Shown here: positions 46,533 through 57,393 of the stretch, in pieces
How the letters are laid out: every line of letters starts with the position of its first letter
Position numbering within the stretch: the stretch's first letter is position 1
NCBI GenBank assembly: GCA_023053685.1
Contig: JALIGW010000014.1
Location: 16,343,090 to 16,407,089, forward strand
Source of the DNA: Diadophis punctatus similis
Lineage: Eukaryota > Chordata > Lepidosauria > Squamata > Dipsadidae
Length of the DNA stretch: 64,000 nt
Reading direction: 5' to 3'
Program-made: the position numbers and the translations under genes
Notes under the pieces: model-generated
Databases searched by the model: none
Told to the model about the DNA's origin: nothing
The model's input: the letters and a program-made list of their open reading frames with translations, nothing else

Positions 46533-46800
46533 TGTCAAGTACGTGTTAGTAATATACATAGATGTAACATTGTTTATGTACATAAGATTGGTACTGATAA
46601 GCGGGAACATTAGGACAGGGACGGTAGGCACACTTATGCACGCCCCTTACTGACCTCTTAGGAATCGGGTGAGGTCAACAGTGGACAGTCTTAGGGTAAA
46701 GTTTTGGGGCTTTGGTGACAAAACCACAGAGTCAGGTAGTGAGTTCCAGGCATTTAACCACTGTGTTGCTAAAGTCATATTTTCTACAGTCATTTTTGTC
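46456..46800 (-). mobile_element. CR1/Jockey-group LINE 3' part
   Basis: A TTTA tail at 46459-46533, then gtcaagtacgtgttagtaat, the 3' UTR and the start of the C-terminal codons (VVKCLELTT-like). 5' truncated near 46800. Confidence 0.9.
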
Positions 46801-47881
46801 ATTTCTACAGTCAAATTTGTCGTTCAGGATTGAACTGTGGGGAAAGAAGATGCAGGTTGCCCCTTTCCCCCATTTATCCCCCTTCCCCATTCTTCCCCAT
46901 GGCCTGTGCACTGTTCCCTTTACCTCCCCAGCCTCCCCCAGTTGATGCCATCCTGCATGTGCCATCCCTGAGAAAGAAAGCCTTGGCTTTTTCCTGCTCT
47001 GCCTCCCACTTCTCCCCTCCAGCCGATTCTAACTAGGGTTTGCTCCAGAACAAAATGGCCTCCCGCTCTCCTGCAAAATATTCAAGGCACAAGCTTCAAC
47101 TCAGGCAGGGACCACCCAGAACAGCTGTTCTGTGCAGACGATGCCTCAGACACACAACGTTTTGCATATCTCGAGTCCTGGGTATCGTTAATAACTGTCG
47201 TGGGACATATTTTTCCAGTCTCGCTGTCAACAAAAGCTGGTTTTCTAATATTATCAGTCTCTGGTTACTGCTGAAAAATGCTACTTTGAAAAGGCAAATA
47301 GCAGCAAAAAAGAGGCAATTGGCTTTAGCCCCTGGTTGCAGTCTGATGCTGCAACGGATCAGATTGGGGTTTTTTTTCCTTTTTTACAAGAACACCAGGA
47401 TCACATGAACGGATAAGCATAAAGCAAGTTATTGGGATCCATCATAACACCCCCCTCCCCCCGAAAAGAACCCTCTTGGAAGAAGCCCCTGCAAAATCTC
47501 CTCACTCCAGAAGAATGGGTTTCGGCTGGTCCTGCCTGCAATTCTTCTCTGGGCTGCTTCCCACCAGGAGGCCCAGATGTTTCACATATGTCCATTTCCG
47601 CCCCTCATCTCCCAACCACATAATGGCTCTTCCAGCCTTGCTTATTCTCAAAGACGAGACCCCAGACTGTGCTGCTTAAGGAGGGTTTGCATTTAATTCC
47701 CCAGGAAGGCAGCCTGCATCTGGTCTGGCAGCTGTGGGCCGGTTTGGAGCACAAAAATTCTACTCCAATGAGTAGAATTTCACCAGCCTTTCGTCCCTGC
47801 CCTTTATTGTTCCGTGTGCTGACTCTGCTTCGCCTTACATTCCAGCTTAATTCAAAGAATAGCCAGAATAATTCCTTCTTT
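46801..47881. other. Unique-looking DNA
   Basis: About 1.1 kb without recognised repeat or exon. Confidence 0.45.
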
Positions 47882-48060
47882 TAAAACCAACTTTATTAAC
47901 TTCCAAAAAGAGGTAAAATGCAAAACAACAAGAATGGGGGGGAGGGTTTAGAAGGAGGGCATCAAGGGGGGAAAAAAGTTAAAAAGTGACAAAAAATACA
48001 AAAAGAGTGGCTTCTGACTTTATTCAGGAAAAATACAAATACATAATAAAATAACCTCTT
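47882..48060 (-). mobile_element. Possible retroelement 3' end, unclassified
   Basis: On the minus strand it ends gttaataaagttggttttaa, a plausible polyadenylated terminus, with a second cctgaataaagtc upstream. No family assignment and no duplication found. Confidence 0.35.
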
Positions 48061-48075
48061 ATTCTTTTTTAGAAT

Positions 48076-48625
48076 AACAGAGTTGGAAGGAACCTTGGAC
48101 GTCTTCTTGTCCAACTCTATACCATCCTGGGACAAATGGTTTTTTATTTTTTATTTTATTAGTGATATTTATATACCGCCTCATAGTGCAAGCACTCTCT
48201 AAGCGGTTTACACCATTAAGCAATGTATATATTTACATTGCCCCCAACAATCCGGGTTCTCATTTTACCTACCTCAGAAGGATGGAAGGCTGAGTCAACC
48301 TTGAGCCAGTGAGATTTGAACAGCTGAACTCAAATGATCATAGTCAGCTAAAGTAGTCTGCAGTACTGCTCTCTAACCGCTGCGCCACCTTGGCTCATTG
48401 TCCAGTCCAGTCTCTTCTTAAAAGCCTCCAGTGATGAAGCATCCACAACTTCTGGAGGCAACAATGTTCCACTGGTTAGTTGTCCTCACTGTCAGGAAAT
48501 TTCTCTTTAGTTCTAGGTTGCTTCTCTCCTTGATTAGTTTCCATCCATTGCTTCTTGTCCTGCCTTCTGGTGCTTTGGAAAATAAGTTGACCTCCTTCTT
48601 CTTTGTGTCAGCCCCTTCTTTATAA
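48076..48625 (-). mobile_element. CR1 3' part, split by a SINE
   Basis: 3' UTR at 48076-48140 and coding end at 48400-48625, whose complement reads SNLELKRNFLTVRTTNQWN-like codons. The SINE at 48143-48396 separates gggacaaatggtt from the following tctcttcttaaaagcc. Confidence 0.88.
48143..48396 (-). mobile_element. tRNA-derived SINE, nested in CR1
   Basis: Minus strand gagccaaggtggcgcagcgg (A-box), gttcaaatctcactgg (B-box), body and gaggcggtatataaatatca tail ending in an A-rich run. Confidence 0.92.
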
Positions 48626-48626
48626 T

Positions 48627-48889
48627 TCTTTTTTTTAGGAAGTTAAAATACACACTCCAAAAAAGAAAAAGGAAATTTTACAAAAAACAAAACTCAATTT
48701 GACAAAAAAAATTAAAGAAAAAAGAAGAAAATGTGCATTAAAATGACAAAAAACAAAACATATATACATATATTATCCCCACAGTTGAATACTGATAAAT
48801 ATATTACAACAATAATTTCCTCCCCTTGCAATTCAGGCACAAAATATATAAAAGTCTACATTATTTGTGATCAATTTGACCTGTTATAC
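48627..48889. other. A-rich DNA, possibly L1 3' UTR (-)
   Basis: A/T-rich with runs of aaaaaac and a leading T-run; its position left of the minus-strand L1 remnant suggests a 3' UTR, but I cannot prove it. Confidence 0.35.
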
Positions 48890-48897
48890 ATTTATCT

Positions 48898-49051
48898 CAG
48901 CAGTGGGTTGCTCCCAGTTTGGACTGGTTCTTAGAACTGGTAGCGCTGGTGGTGGGAGGCTCCGCCCACCTGCCGGGATGCTTCTGCGCATGTGCAGAAG
49001 CATCGCACGTGTGCGTGAACCGGTAGTAAAGGGTTTTAGAACCCACTACTG
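48898..49051. mobile_element. Short hAT-type MITE (about 155 bp family)
   Basis: 154 bp, ends cagcagtgggttgc and agaacccactactg, perfect duplications atttatct at 48890-48897 and 49052-49059. Confidence 0.97.
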
Positions 49052-49235
49052 ATTTATCTTGTGTGTGTGCGTGTGTGTGTGTATGCATGCCCACACCCAC
49101 ACACACCAACAGCAAAGTTAAATTTCAAAGTCCTTTGTTAACTATTTATTATGTAATTAACTCGTAGAAAGTCTAGAACAGCTTCTTATCTGCCACATCA
49201 TTATCTCTGATCAGTCCAGGATTAAATATTCTCAT

Positions 49236-49611
49236 TTGTTTCAGCATCACCACCAGATGGATTTGTAACTGGCTGACAAATCATACTCAACTGTGGAGTC
49301 CTCAACGGAACTACATCCACATGGATTCAAGTGAGCAGTGGGGTACCCCAGGGTTCTTGGCCCAAAACTCTTCAACGTCTTCATAAACGATTTAGGTAAG
49401 GGAATTGAAGGGGAACTCATCAAATTTGCAGACAACACTAAACCAGCAGGAATAGCCAACACCCCAGAAGACAGGCTCAAGATCCAAATGGATCTCAACA
49501 GACTTGAACACTGGGCCCTATCTAACAAAATGAAATCCAATGTAGAGAAAAGTAAGGTTGTGGCAGGAAAAATCAAATGTGCAGGTACAGATTAGGTGAA
49601 ACTTGGCTCAA
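49236..49611 (+). mobile_element. CR1 ORF2 palm fragment
   Basis: Frames give LGPKLFNVFINDLGKGIEGE, LIKFADNTKPAG (in place of the catalytic FADDTKL-type motif), NTPEDRLKIQMDLNRLEHWA and KMKSNVEKSKV. The upstream GxPQGS-type region is frameshifted. Cut off at an L1 remnant. Confidence 0.93.
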
Positions 49612-49639
49612 TAACAAAATCCCATGTTTCCTTTCAATC

Positions 49640-50285
49640 TGCTTATCCATAACACCTATAGCTAAAGCTTCTGGTTTCAATTACATATTTATTTTTAGTA
49701 TTTTCTGAGTCAAACCACATATCTGATCCCAATACTTCTTGGCATTATTACAGGTCCATCAAAGATGAAAAATGTACCTTCACATTGATTATATTTCCAA
49801 CATTTACTTGACATTCCTCTATACATCTCTGACAATTTCTCAGGTGTTAAATACCAACTAAATACCGACAAATGCTTTCAAATTGTAATTCAATAAAAAT
49901 TTCAGCCATTAAGCCACATTTTCCCATTGATCAAGCATAATATATCTATTTTTTGGCTATTTAATCCTACAGTCTTTAACATATTCAACCTCCTGGTTCA
50001 CTTTCAACAACAGTTTATATACCTTGCCAATAAAATGTTCATTATTGGTACATAAATCCCTTTCAAAGTCTGTTTTTTCATCTACAAAAATCTTTTTATC
50101 CCATTTAAATCTTCTGACCATTTGTGCATAGCAATCAATTGACAAATATGACCTTTTCCCAACTCTTTTCTTGTAGTTAATGTAGATTCTCTTTCAGTAA
50201 AGGTGAATAAATCAGCATAATCAATCAAGTTTTTGTAACTGTTATTTCTCTTCTTAAAAAAGCTTCCTGGGTTGACCAAAATAAT
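49640..50285 (-). mobile_element. L1 ORF2 C-terminal remnant
   Basis: Minus-strand pieces read VNPGSFFKKRNNSYKNLIDY, FTFTERES, KGHICQLIAMHKWSED, then WYLTPEKLSEMYRGMSSKCW and KYWDQI-like, the order of the L1 C-terminal domain. Multiple stops and frame changes mean it is dead. Confidence 0.85.
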
Positions 50286-50407
50286 TATTGAATGACAATT
50301 AGCACAGAAAGTGGCAGCTTAGATCTCCTTTATGTAACTTATGTAAAGTTCATGTGAAGAGATAGGCAGCATATATATTTAATAAATATATAAACATAAA
50401 TAAAAAG

Positions 50408-50628
50408 TCTGTAGAGATTCTCAATCATCCAGGTCATGGTTGTCCCAAAGGTGCTTTTTCAGGAGGCAAGTAGACTTTCTTGTTTTTTCCTTTTGAAGAC
50501 ATTTCGCTTCTCATCCAAGAGCTTCTTCAGCTAGCAACGACTCTCAGCTGAAGAAACTTCTTGGATGAGAAGTGAAACGTCTTCCAAAGAAAGTCCAGTT
50601 GCCTTCTGAAAAAGCACCTTTGGGACAG
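50408..50628. mobile_element. Palindromic foldback retroelement
   Basis: 221 bp. Left arm tgtcccaaaggtgctttttc...cttctcatccaagagc is complemented by gcttggatgag...gaaaaagcacctttgggaca on the right. Direct repeats aaataaaaag at 50398-50407 and 50629-50638, 10 bp, are longer than the hAT 8 bp and suggest target-primed insertion. Confidence 0.8.
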
Positions 50629-50768
50629 AAATAAAAAGCAATCAGATTGTGACATTTACTCCAGCAAATCACAATAATGCAAAATTCATTGTTTACTGAA
50701 TATTTGGTAAACATATATGACTCTGAGCGGCATACAAAGTTAAAAACACAAAAACAATACAACAGAAT

Positions 50769-50936
50769 CAGTAATGGGTTGCAAATCCCGTTGCTACCAG
50801 TTCGCGTGCGTGCTCACGAGTGCGCGCAAAACTTCTTTCGCATGTGCAGAAGTATCCGGGGCGGGTGGGCAGAGCTTCCAACCACTGCCGCTACCGGTTC
50901 GTAGATCCGGGCCGTACTGGTAGCAACCCACCACTG
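50769..50936. mobile_element. Short hAT-type MITE (about 155 bp family)
   Basis: 168 bp, ends cagtaatgggttgc and agcaacccaccactg, perfect duplications aacagaat at 50761-50768 and 50937-50944. Confidence 0.96.
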
Positions 50937-50944
50937 AACAGAAT

Positions 50945-51311
50945 AACCAAAAACACAACAACAAAGTTCAGTGAGAAACGTTAAAAGCCATAAAACATAA
51001 TTGTGGGACAGCACTTTCAGTTTCCTTAGAAGTTATGCTTCTCTTGTACTTAAATGGGTTTTGCTTCTGTCATTGCAATCTCTTCTCACTCTCCTACCCT
51101 GCTTCTCTTCATCTTAGCCTTTTTGTCTGAGATCAATATTTCGCAACCTATAAGCTATGAAGACACTTGAGGGCTCACTCTTTACTCAGAAAAGGCTGAA
51201 TCAAACCAGTATTTGTTTTTACTACTGTGCTTGGCTTTTCTGAGATATAGCTCCTCTACTCTGCTGTTTTTGTCTTATTCCCTCTCCCAGCAATTGTAGT
51301 ATTATCTGGTA
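50945..51311. other. Unique-looking DNA
   Basis: No feature recognised. Confidence 0.45.
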
Positions 51312-51394
51312 CAGCCATACCTTGGTATTCGTCTTTAATTGGTTCCGGGTGGCATGATGAGTACTAAAAATGATGAGTGCCAAACAAACCACGT

Positions 51395-51540
51395 GGCCCT
51401 TGGTTTCGGCTGGGAGGTTCAGGAGGTTCAGGAGGTTGTGAGTTCGATCCTAGGTAGAGGCAGATGTAGGGTCTCCTGCTTGGGCAGGGGGTTGGACTAG
51501 ATGACCTGCAAGGTCCCATCCAACTCTGTTAATCTGTTAG
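51395..51540 (+). mobile_element. SINE with CR1-like tail
   Basis: A tRNA-like part with ggttgtgagttcgatcctag (B-box) continues into gcagatgtagggtctcctgc and the CR1-type ending gggggttggactagatgacc, ending ctctgttaatctgttag. This suggests mobilisation by CR1 machinery. Confidence 0.8.
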
Positions 51541-51629
51541 GTCAGCAACCTTTTGAGCACGTCAAACATCCTGTCTGTTCTCCCCCTTTTTCTATCTCAG
51601 CATGTCGGATACCAAAACAAACAATGAGT

Positions 51630-51853
51630 ATCTATGGAGATTCTCAGTCCTCCAGGTCCTGGTTGTCCCATAGGTGCTTTTTCAAGAGGCAACTGGACTT
51701 TCTGGTTTTTCTTTGAAGATGTTTCTCTTCTCATCCAAGAAGCTTCTTCAACTCTGAAGCTTCAGAGCTGAAGAAGCTTCTTGGATGAGAAGCGAAACAT
51801 CTTCAAAGAAAAACCAGAAAGTCCAGTTGCTTCTTGAAAAAGCACCTTTGGGA
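51630..51853. mobile_element. Palindromic foldback retroelement
   Basis: About 224 bp; arms meet at aactctgaagcttcagagct. Direct repeats acaaacaatgagt at 51617-51629 and 51853-51865 (12-13 bp, the boundary ambiguous by one base). Same family as 50408-50628. Confidence 0.85.
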
Positions 51854-51935
51854 CAAACAATGAGTCCTGGGACAACATTTTTGCATCAAAATGAGTACCA
51901 AATTGGATGAGTTTTGAAGTAGTCGAGTAATGATA

Positions 51936-52533
51936 ATGGCTATTGGTTATAAGTCCTTTGAGATAAGGAAGCCCTTTGTTGTTGTTTCTTTAAAATAAAT
52001 CTTCAGAAAGGAGACCTCAATCCAAATTCTCAGCCACTGATGAATCAACCAATCACTTAATAGTACAGATAATTGTTAACATCTATTTGAACAGCTGGGA
52101 AAACTTATTAGATTCACTGTTCTTTGGGCTGATCAGAGAGCTTAGAACATATTTCTCTTTCTTGTCACTTACCACAAGGCCGTTTTGTTGCCAAATGTGT
52201 TTTGCATATTTGTTTTTGACAGTTGTCGATGGTTTCTAATAATTTGTGCTATTTCATAATGCCTGCATAGCAATGCGGTGGAACATTCTGCGCAAGTAAG
52301 GCAGGCATTGCTCTGCAGCCTCAGGACCACAGCAAGCCTGGCTGCAGGGACCTCCTGTGGAGCAGAGAGCCAAATTGCAGCCCTGCTCCAGGGTTAAAAC
52401 TGGAACCAGCTGGCAAAGGCTGGGCTTCCTCTTGGCATCTGGGCATGCAGATAAGCACAGTCCTGCCAGCCCCACTAGGCAGTTCATGCCAAGGCATCAA
52501 TTCCACAGGAAGGCAAAAAGAACAGAATCTTGC
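51936..52533. other. Unique-looking DNA
   Basis: No feature recognised. Confidence 0.45.
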
Positions 52534-52715
52534 AAATGATTATGCTGCGTGTCATGCTCTTCCTGGTACCCATGTGAATTGGGAAGATGTCTGCCTGCCT
52601 GAACTGCTTACAAATGGCTATTTATCGCTTGTGGACTTAATATATATTTTATCTCCATCGCTTTGGTAATGGAGCTTCAACATCTCCATCAAGGTCGTCT
52701 TTCTTATTCTGTACA
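52534..52715. repeat. Unclassified dispersed repeat, copy 1
   Basis: Shares tacccatgtgaattgggaag, gtggacttaatatat and ttggtaatggagcttcaaca in the same order and spacing with 57746-57925, where the bases differ by scattered substitutions. Family unknown. Confidence 0.65.
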
Positions 52716-52830
52716 CTTCCTCCCCCATCAGCTTCAGCCTCCCTTCTGCCTTCCCAGAAGACTCCATGTCAAGGCCATGGGAATGATCTGTGAATGTGTC
52801 GCCCTCGTCCTCTGCTCAACTCCCCCAGAT

Positions 52831-53441
52831 CAGGGGTCCCCAATCCCTGGTCCACGGATTGGTACTGTCAGACTCCACACTCTGCCATTCAAAAGGAGAA
52901 GGGGGGTCTTGGCTCTGCTTGATCAAAAGGTTATAACATATCCGGATCCTAGACACCTGGGAGCCTTCTCATCTTAAGATAGGGTTTTATGAGGGGTAAT
53001 GCAAGTCAGTTGAACGGAAGGGAGGCTGGGAACGTAAAGCCATCTGGTCACACATTTGTGGATTGATTATGCTTTGCATCCTGCCGAATGGGGTGGGGCA
53101 TTAAGGTTAAATATGCTTGCCTTGCCTGAAGGCATTTAGACTTTGCTTTGAACGAATGGATGTTATACAAATGCAAATAAAGGAATCCTTTTGAGAACAC
53201 TGACTCAGAAGTTCGTACTTTAATTGTGGTTGGAAAGACATTCCTTACAGGTACCGGTCCACGGCCCATTGGGAACCGGGCTGCACAAGTAGCGGGCGAG
53301 TGTGCAAAGTTCCATTTGCACATCCACGGGATTAGGTTGTGTGCACAAAACCATCCCCTTCCTCCCCCCACTGCTGCCACCCACCACCCGCTACCCCCAC
53401 TGTTTTCTGGTCCGTGGAGCCAGAAAAGTTGGAGATTGTTG
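52831..53441. mobile_element. hAT-type element (CAGGGGTCCCCAA family) carrying a solo LTR
   Basis: Starts caggggtccccaatccctgg, contains gaaccgggctgcac and ends near gttggagattgttg; flanks ccccagat and tcctagat match at 6 of 8. The terminus resembles those of widespread amniote hAT elements. Without the LTR it is about 220 bp. Confidence 0.8.
52866..53249 (+). mobile_element. Solo LTR, family 2
   Basis: 384 bp, starts TGTCAGACTCC, ends ttccttaca, perfect duplications ggtac at 52861-52865 and 53250-53254. A gcaaataaaggaa polyadenylation signal lies near 53177. It is not similar to the family 1 LTRs beyond its termini. Confidence 0.92.
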
Positions 53442-53579
53442 TCCTAGATCACTCAACAAGCCCTGTAACATAGCTGTACCCAGTTATTCCCCTACCCCTC
53501 TCCTGATCTTCAGACTGGTTTCTCCTCCCATTCCGTCTGTTCTTGCATCCTGTCCCCTCGGCCTGGCAGCCCTGATCTT

Positions 53580-53952
53580 TTTTGTTTGTTTGTTTTATTT
53601 TATTTGTCAAGCATATATGATTATAAGCAAAGTTTAAACAGTAAAACATGATTGAATATATATGTAATAGTACAAGCATGAATAAGAGTAAAAGAGGTAT
53701 GAATATATGGGTACATTAGGACAGGAACGGTAGGCACGATTGTGCGCTTATGCATGCCCCTTACCGACCTCTTAGGAATGGGGTGAGGTCGATGGTAGAT
53801 AATCTGAGGTTGAAGTTTTTGGGGAAGAAACTACTGAGTCAGGTAAAGTGTTCCAGGCATTGACCACTCTGTTGTTGAAGTCGAATTTTTTGCAATCAAG
53901 TCTGGAGCGGTTTACATTAAGTTTGTATCTATTGTGGGCTCGTGTATTAATT
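53580..53952 (-). mobile_element. CR1/Jockey-group LINE 3' part
   Basis: Same 3' UTR subtype as 9897-10080 (gtcaagcatatatgattata), then the C-terminal codons. Cut at 53952 beside a MITE-containing region. Confidence 0.92.
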
Positions 53953-53993
53953 AAATGTTCATGCAGCCAGTGTGGTTTTCCTTTCCTCCAGTG

Positions 53994-54611
53994 CAGTGGT
54001 GGGATTCAGCTGGGTTGCACCAGTTTGGGCGAACCAGTTGCTAAATTACCCCCCCCCCACTACTCCGCTATCAAAGTGGATCATGGACGATGCACAGCAA
54101 TGGAGAAACGGGCAATGGAGCGGCCGGCGCTTTCCCTCTTTCTTTCCCTCTTTCTTCTCCCTGCTCCTCCTCCTTCCTTCATGCCGGCCGCTCCGTTGCC
54201 CATTTCTCTGTTGCAGCCCCCAGGATCCACTTTGATAGTGTGTGTGTGTCGGGGAATTTAACAATCGGTTCACCCAGGGTCAGGGTTTTTTTTTGAAAAG
54301 TTTTTTATTTTTTCTCTCCACCATTTCCATACATATATCAATGCATATACCTTAAATTATATCAATAATGTACACAATTACTCATTTTTATCCAATCATC
54401 CTTAAATCAATCTCCTATTTTACATCTATTTTACAATACTGGTCTTCAATCTGTTATTCTTCATTTCTTTACACTCCCTTCCCCTTGGCCATCGCGGGAG
54501 GCTCATCCCGCATGTGCGGTGGAGCTGGAGGATGGGGTGGGCCATCCCTCCCACGAAAGCCAACCTGACCCTGGGCGAACCGGTTGTTAAATTATTTGAA
54601 TCCCACCACTG
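53994..54611. mobile_element. hAT-type element (CAGTGGTGGGATTCAGC family) with an L1-like insert
   Basis: Ends cagtggtgggattcagc and ttgaatcccaccactg, perfect duplications ctccagtg at 53986-53993 and 54612-54619. The matching copy is 39416-40151. An extra T-led block lies at 54287-54486. Confidence 0.95.
54287..54486 (-). mobile_element. L1-like 3' end nested in a MITE
   Basis: On the minus strand it ends aaaataaaaaacttttcaaa followed by an A-run, similar to the L1-like end at 1423-1660, and it is absent from the sister MITE. No clear duplication. Confidence 0.65.
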
Positions 54612-54736
54612 CTCCAGTGGCACCCTCGGAAAGCCCACTCTGGAAAGCCATCCTTTCACCCTGGGATGTCAACACTTCTCCTAACAAGAGCAGTTCACGT
54701 GATATGTTTTCCCTATATTGAAACTAACTAGCATTG

Positions 54737-54835
54737 AAGTTGGGCATGGTTGTCCCAAAATTGCTTTTTCAACAGGCAACTGGGCTTTGTTTTTCCTTGA
54801 GGACATAGACAGTCACAGACTATTTCTTGGTAGGA
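54737..54835. mobile_element. Half of the foldback retroelement
   Basis: ggttgtcccaaaattgcttt, ttcaacaggcaactgggct and ttccttgaggacat follow the left arm of 50408-50628. The right arm is missing. Confidence 0.7.
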
Positions 54836-54839
54836 TAGA

Positions 54840-55270
54840 ACAATGTGGGATAGACAGCATCACCACCAGATGGATTCGTAACTAGCTGACCAACTGCACT
54901 CAATGGGTAATCCTCAATGGAACTACAGCTACAGGGAGGGAAGTATAAAGTGAGGTACCTCAAGCTTCTGTCTTGGGCCAAGTACTTTCAACATCTTCAT
55001 AAATGGTTTAGATGAGGGGACAGAAGGGGAATTAATCAAATTTACAGATGACACAAAGCTGGGTGGGGTGGGGGAATAGCCAACATTTTAGACTCAAGAT
55101 CCAGAAGGATCTTGACAGACTTGAATACTGGTCCCTGTCTAATAAAATGCAATTCAGTGATAAGAAAAGTAAGGTTTTACACTTAGGCAAGAAAAAACAA
55201 ATGCACAGATATAAATTGATGGTACCTGGTTCAATAGCAGCAAAAATGAGAGACATCTATGTGTCCTAAC
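54840..55270 (+). mobile_element. CR1 ORF2 palm fragment
   Basis: Encodes FNIFINGLDEGTEGELIKFT, DDTKLGGVGE, RLEYWSLSNKMQFS and KSKVLHLGKK in broken frames, the CR1 catalytic region with DD preserved. Overlaps the region seen at 49236-49611. Confidence 0.92.
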
Positions 55271-55704
55271 AGACCACTGCTGAAATATGAGCCTATCAGC
55301 TTGCCATTTTCAGCTTCTTTGCTTCTCTGGCATCCTGCCATAAAATGAAAGGGAGGCGGCAAGGAATTTGGGGAAGTAAAGTTCGGGCATGGGAATGATG
55401 GATACAGAAGGAAGGATGGAGACAAGCTGACAAGAACTAGACCTGTCAAACCGGAATAAGCCAGACGCTGGGACACCTGGCTTGGGAACAGAATGCGAAA
55501 CCACATCAAGAGGTGCACAACTTCAATGTAGTTGTCAAAACATCAAAACAGTATACTATTGTGCACTGATGTCAAGGGGGGGAGGGCCAGGGAAAGGGGG
55601 AAAGTGCAACCTTTGCATGGGAATACTCAGATCTAGCTTTATTTTCACTGTAACTGCTTAACTTTAGTGAAAGAGCTTTCACTTCAGTTCAATGGAGTTG
55701 AGGG
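55271..55704. other. Unique-looking DNA
   Basis: No feature recognised. Confidence 0.45.
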
Positions 55705-55951
55705 CAGTGGTGAAATCCAAATTTTTTTACTACCGGTTCTGTGGGCGTGGCTTGATGGCATGGTGTGGCTTGGTGGGCGTGGCTTGGTGGGTGTGGCTTG
55801 GTGGGCATGGCAGGGGAAGGATACTGCAAAATCCCCATTCCTACCCCACTCTGGGCCCAGCCAGAGGTGGTATTTGCCAGTTCTCCGAACTACTCAAAAT
55901 TTCCGCTACTGTTCTCCCGAACCTGTTAGAGCCTGCTAGATTTCACCCAGG
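55705..55951. mobile_element. hAT-type element (CAGTGGTGAAATCC family), uninterrupted
   Basis: cagtggtgaaatccaa at the left; gatttcaccc at the right with the last CTG not recognisable. Contains GTGGGCGTGGCTTG-type minisatellite units. Sister of 2581-3355. No clear duplication. Confidence 0.85.
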
Positions 55952-56048
55952 GTCTCTCTTTCCTAAATGTCTGAGCTGGGAGAAGTCTGACAGAGCCAGT
56001 AATGTGCTATAGCTGCAAAAAAAACCCCACCTAATTCAGTTCTGGGTT

Positions 56049-56243
56049 ACATCAGCAGAGGGATCTTAGTTTTAAGATCATGTGAAGTGATTGTACTGCA
56101 TTATAGTGCACTGGTGAGACCACACTTGGAATACTGCATCCAATTCTGGTCACTATGATACACACACAAAAAAAGAAATCCTAGGAAGACTACAGAAAAG
56201 AGCAACGAAGATGATAAGAATTCTGGAGGCTAAACCATATGAT

Positions 56244-56342
<99 letters not shown>

Positions 56343-57393
56343 TTATTTGTTCTTCTATGCCGCCCTACTCCCGAGTTAAAAAAATGTTCACAATCAGCCA
56401 TACCAAGGGGGGAATTCAGATGGATTTAGTCTTTCCCCCCTGCCTGCAGGAAGAGCCATGTCTTTACGGCTTTCCGGAAGGCCAGCAGGGTGGGGATGAT
56501 TCGGGTCTCTGGGGGAAGTTGGTTCCAGAGCGCGGGGCCCCCCACAGAGAAGGCCCTCCCCCTAGGGCCCGCCAACCGGCATTGTTTGGCCGATGGGACG
56601 TGGAGGAGGCCCACTCTGTGGGCCCTAACCGGTCAAAGGGAAGTGTGAGGCAGAATGCAGTCCCGAAGGTAGCCTGGTCCTAGGCCATGTCGGGCTTTAA
56701 AGATGATGATCAACACCTTGAATTGTACCCGTAGACCGATGGGCAGCCAATGCAGCTGGCGGAGTATAGGTGTAATGTGGGTGTACCTTGGCACACCCAC
56801 CACAGCACGCGCAGCCGCATTTTGCACCAACTGAAGTCTCCGAATATTCCTCAAGGGTAGCCCCATGTAGAGCGCATTGCAGTAGTCCAAACGAGAGGTG
56901 ACAAGGGCGTGAGTGACTGTGAGTAGAGCCTCCTTCTCCAAGTATGGCCGCAATTGGTGCACTAGGCGAACCTGTGCATAGGCCCCCCTAGCCACAGCTG
57001 TAAGGTGTTGCTCTAATGATGATACAACTGAGGGAAGTAGGTATGTTTAGTATAATGTCTAGGACTAAGGGTAGCAGTCTTACAGTACTTGAGAGCCTGT
57101 TACAAAGAAATGGTAGTCAATTTATTCTCCAAAGCACCTGAAGGCAGAACAAGAAGTAACAGGTGGAAGATCATTAAAGAGAGATCCAACCTAGGAAAAA
57201 AATCCTGATAGAAAAAATACTTTTTTAGTGGAATGACTTGCTTATGGAGGTGGTAGGTTCTCCATCATTGGAAGTTTTCACGAAGAGACTGGACAGCCAT
57301 TTGTCCAGAATGATATAGGATTTCCTGCCTTGGGCAGGAGATTGGACTAGAAGCCCAAGTTCCCTTCCAACCATAATAATTCTGTGTTTTACG
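56049..57393 (+). mobile_element. CR1 LINE split by an L2 insertion
   Basis: 56049-56231 encodes [20 protein letters not shown] and the RATKMIRILEAKPY region, and 57014-57393 continues with the LQELGMF-like segment, SNL, WNDLLMEVV and the 3' UTR ending at aataattctgtg. The two parts join at gctaaaccatatgatgat when the L2 at 56232-57013 is removed. Confidence 0.9.
56232..57013 (-). mobile_element. L2 LINE 3' part, nested in CR1
   Basis: A TTTA tail at 56232-56345, then the 3' UTR with tatgccgccctactccc, then the minus-strand frame 56633-56995: RLVHQLRPYLEKEALLTVTH, SRLDYCNALYMGLPLRNIRR, VQNAAARAVVG and LHWLPIGLRVQFKVL. The 56426-56614 frame continues with GPRGRAFSVGGPALWNQLPP. The coding part is barely disrupted, so this is one of the younger L2 copies. 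Confidence 0.95.

Larger units (their letters stand above)
51312..51935. mobile_element. Possible mariner/Tigger-like DNA transposon remnant with two insertions
   Basis: Starts cagccataccttggtattcg after a TA dinucleotide and contains several gatgagtacc/atgagtacca units before and after the inserts. The right terminus is not clear. Inserts are the SINE at 51395-51540 and the foldback element at 51630-51853. Confidence 0.45.
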
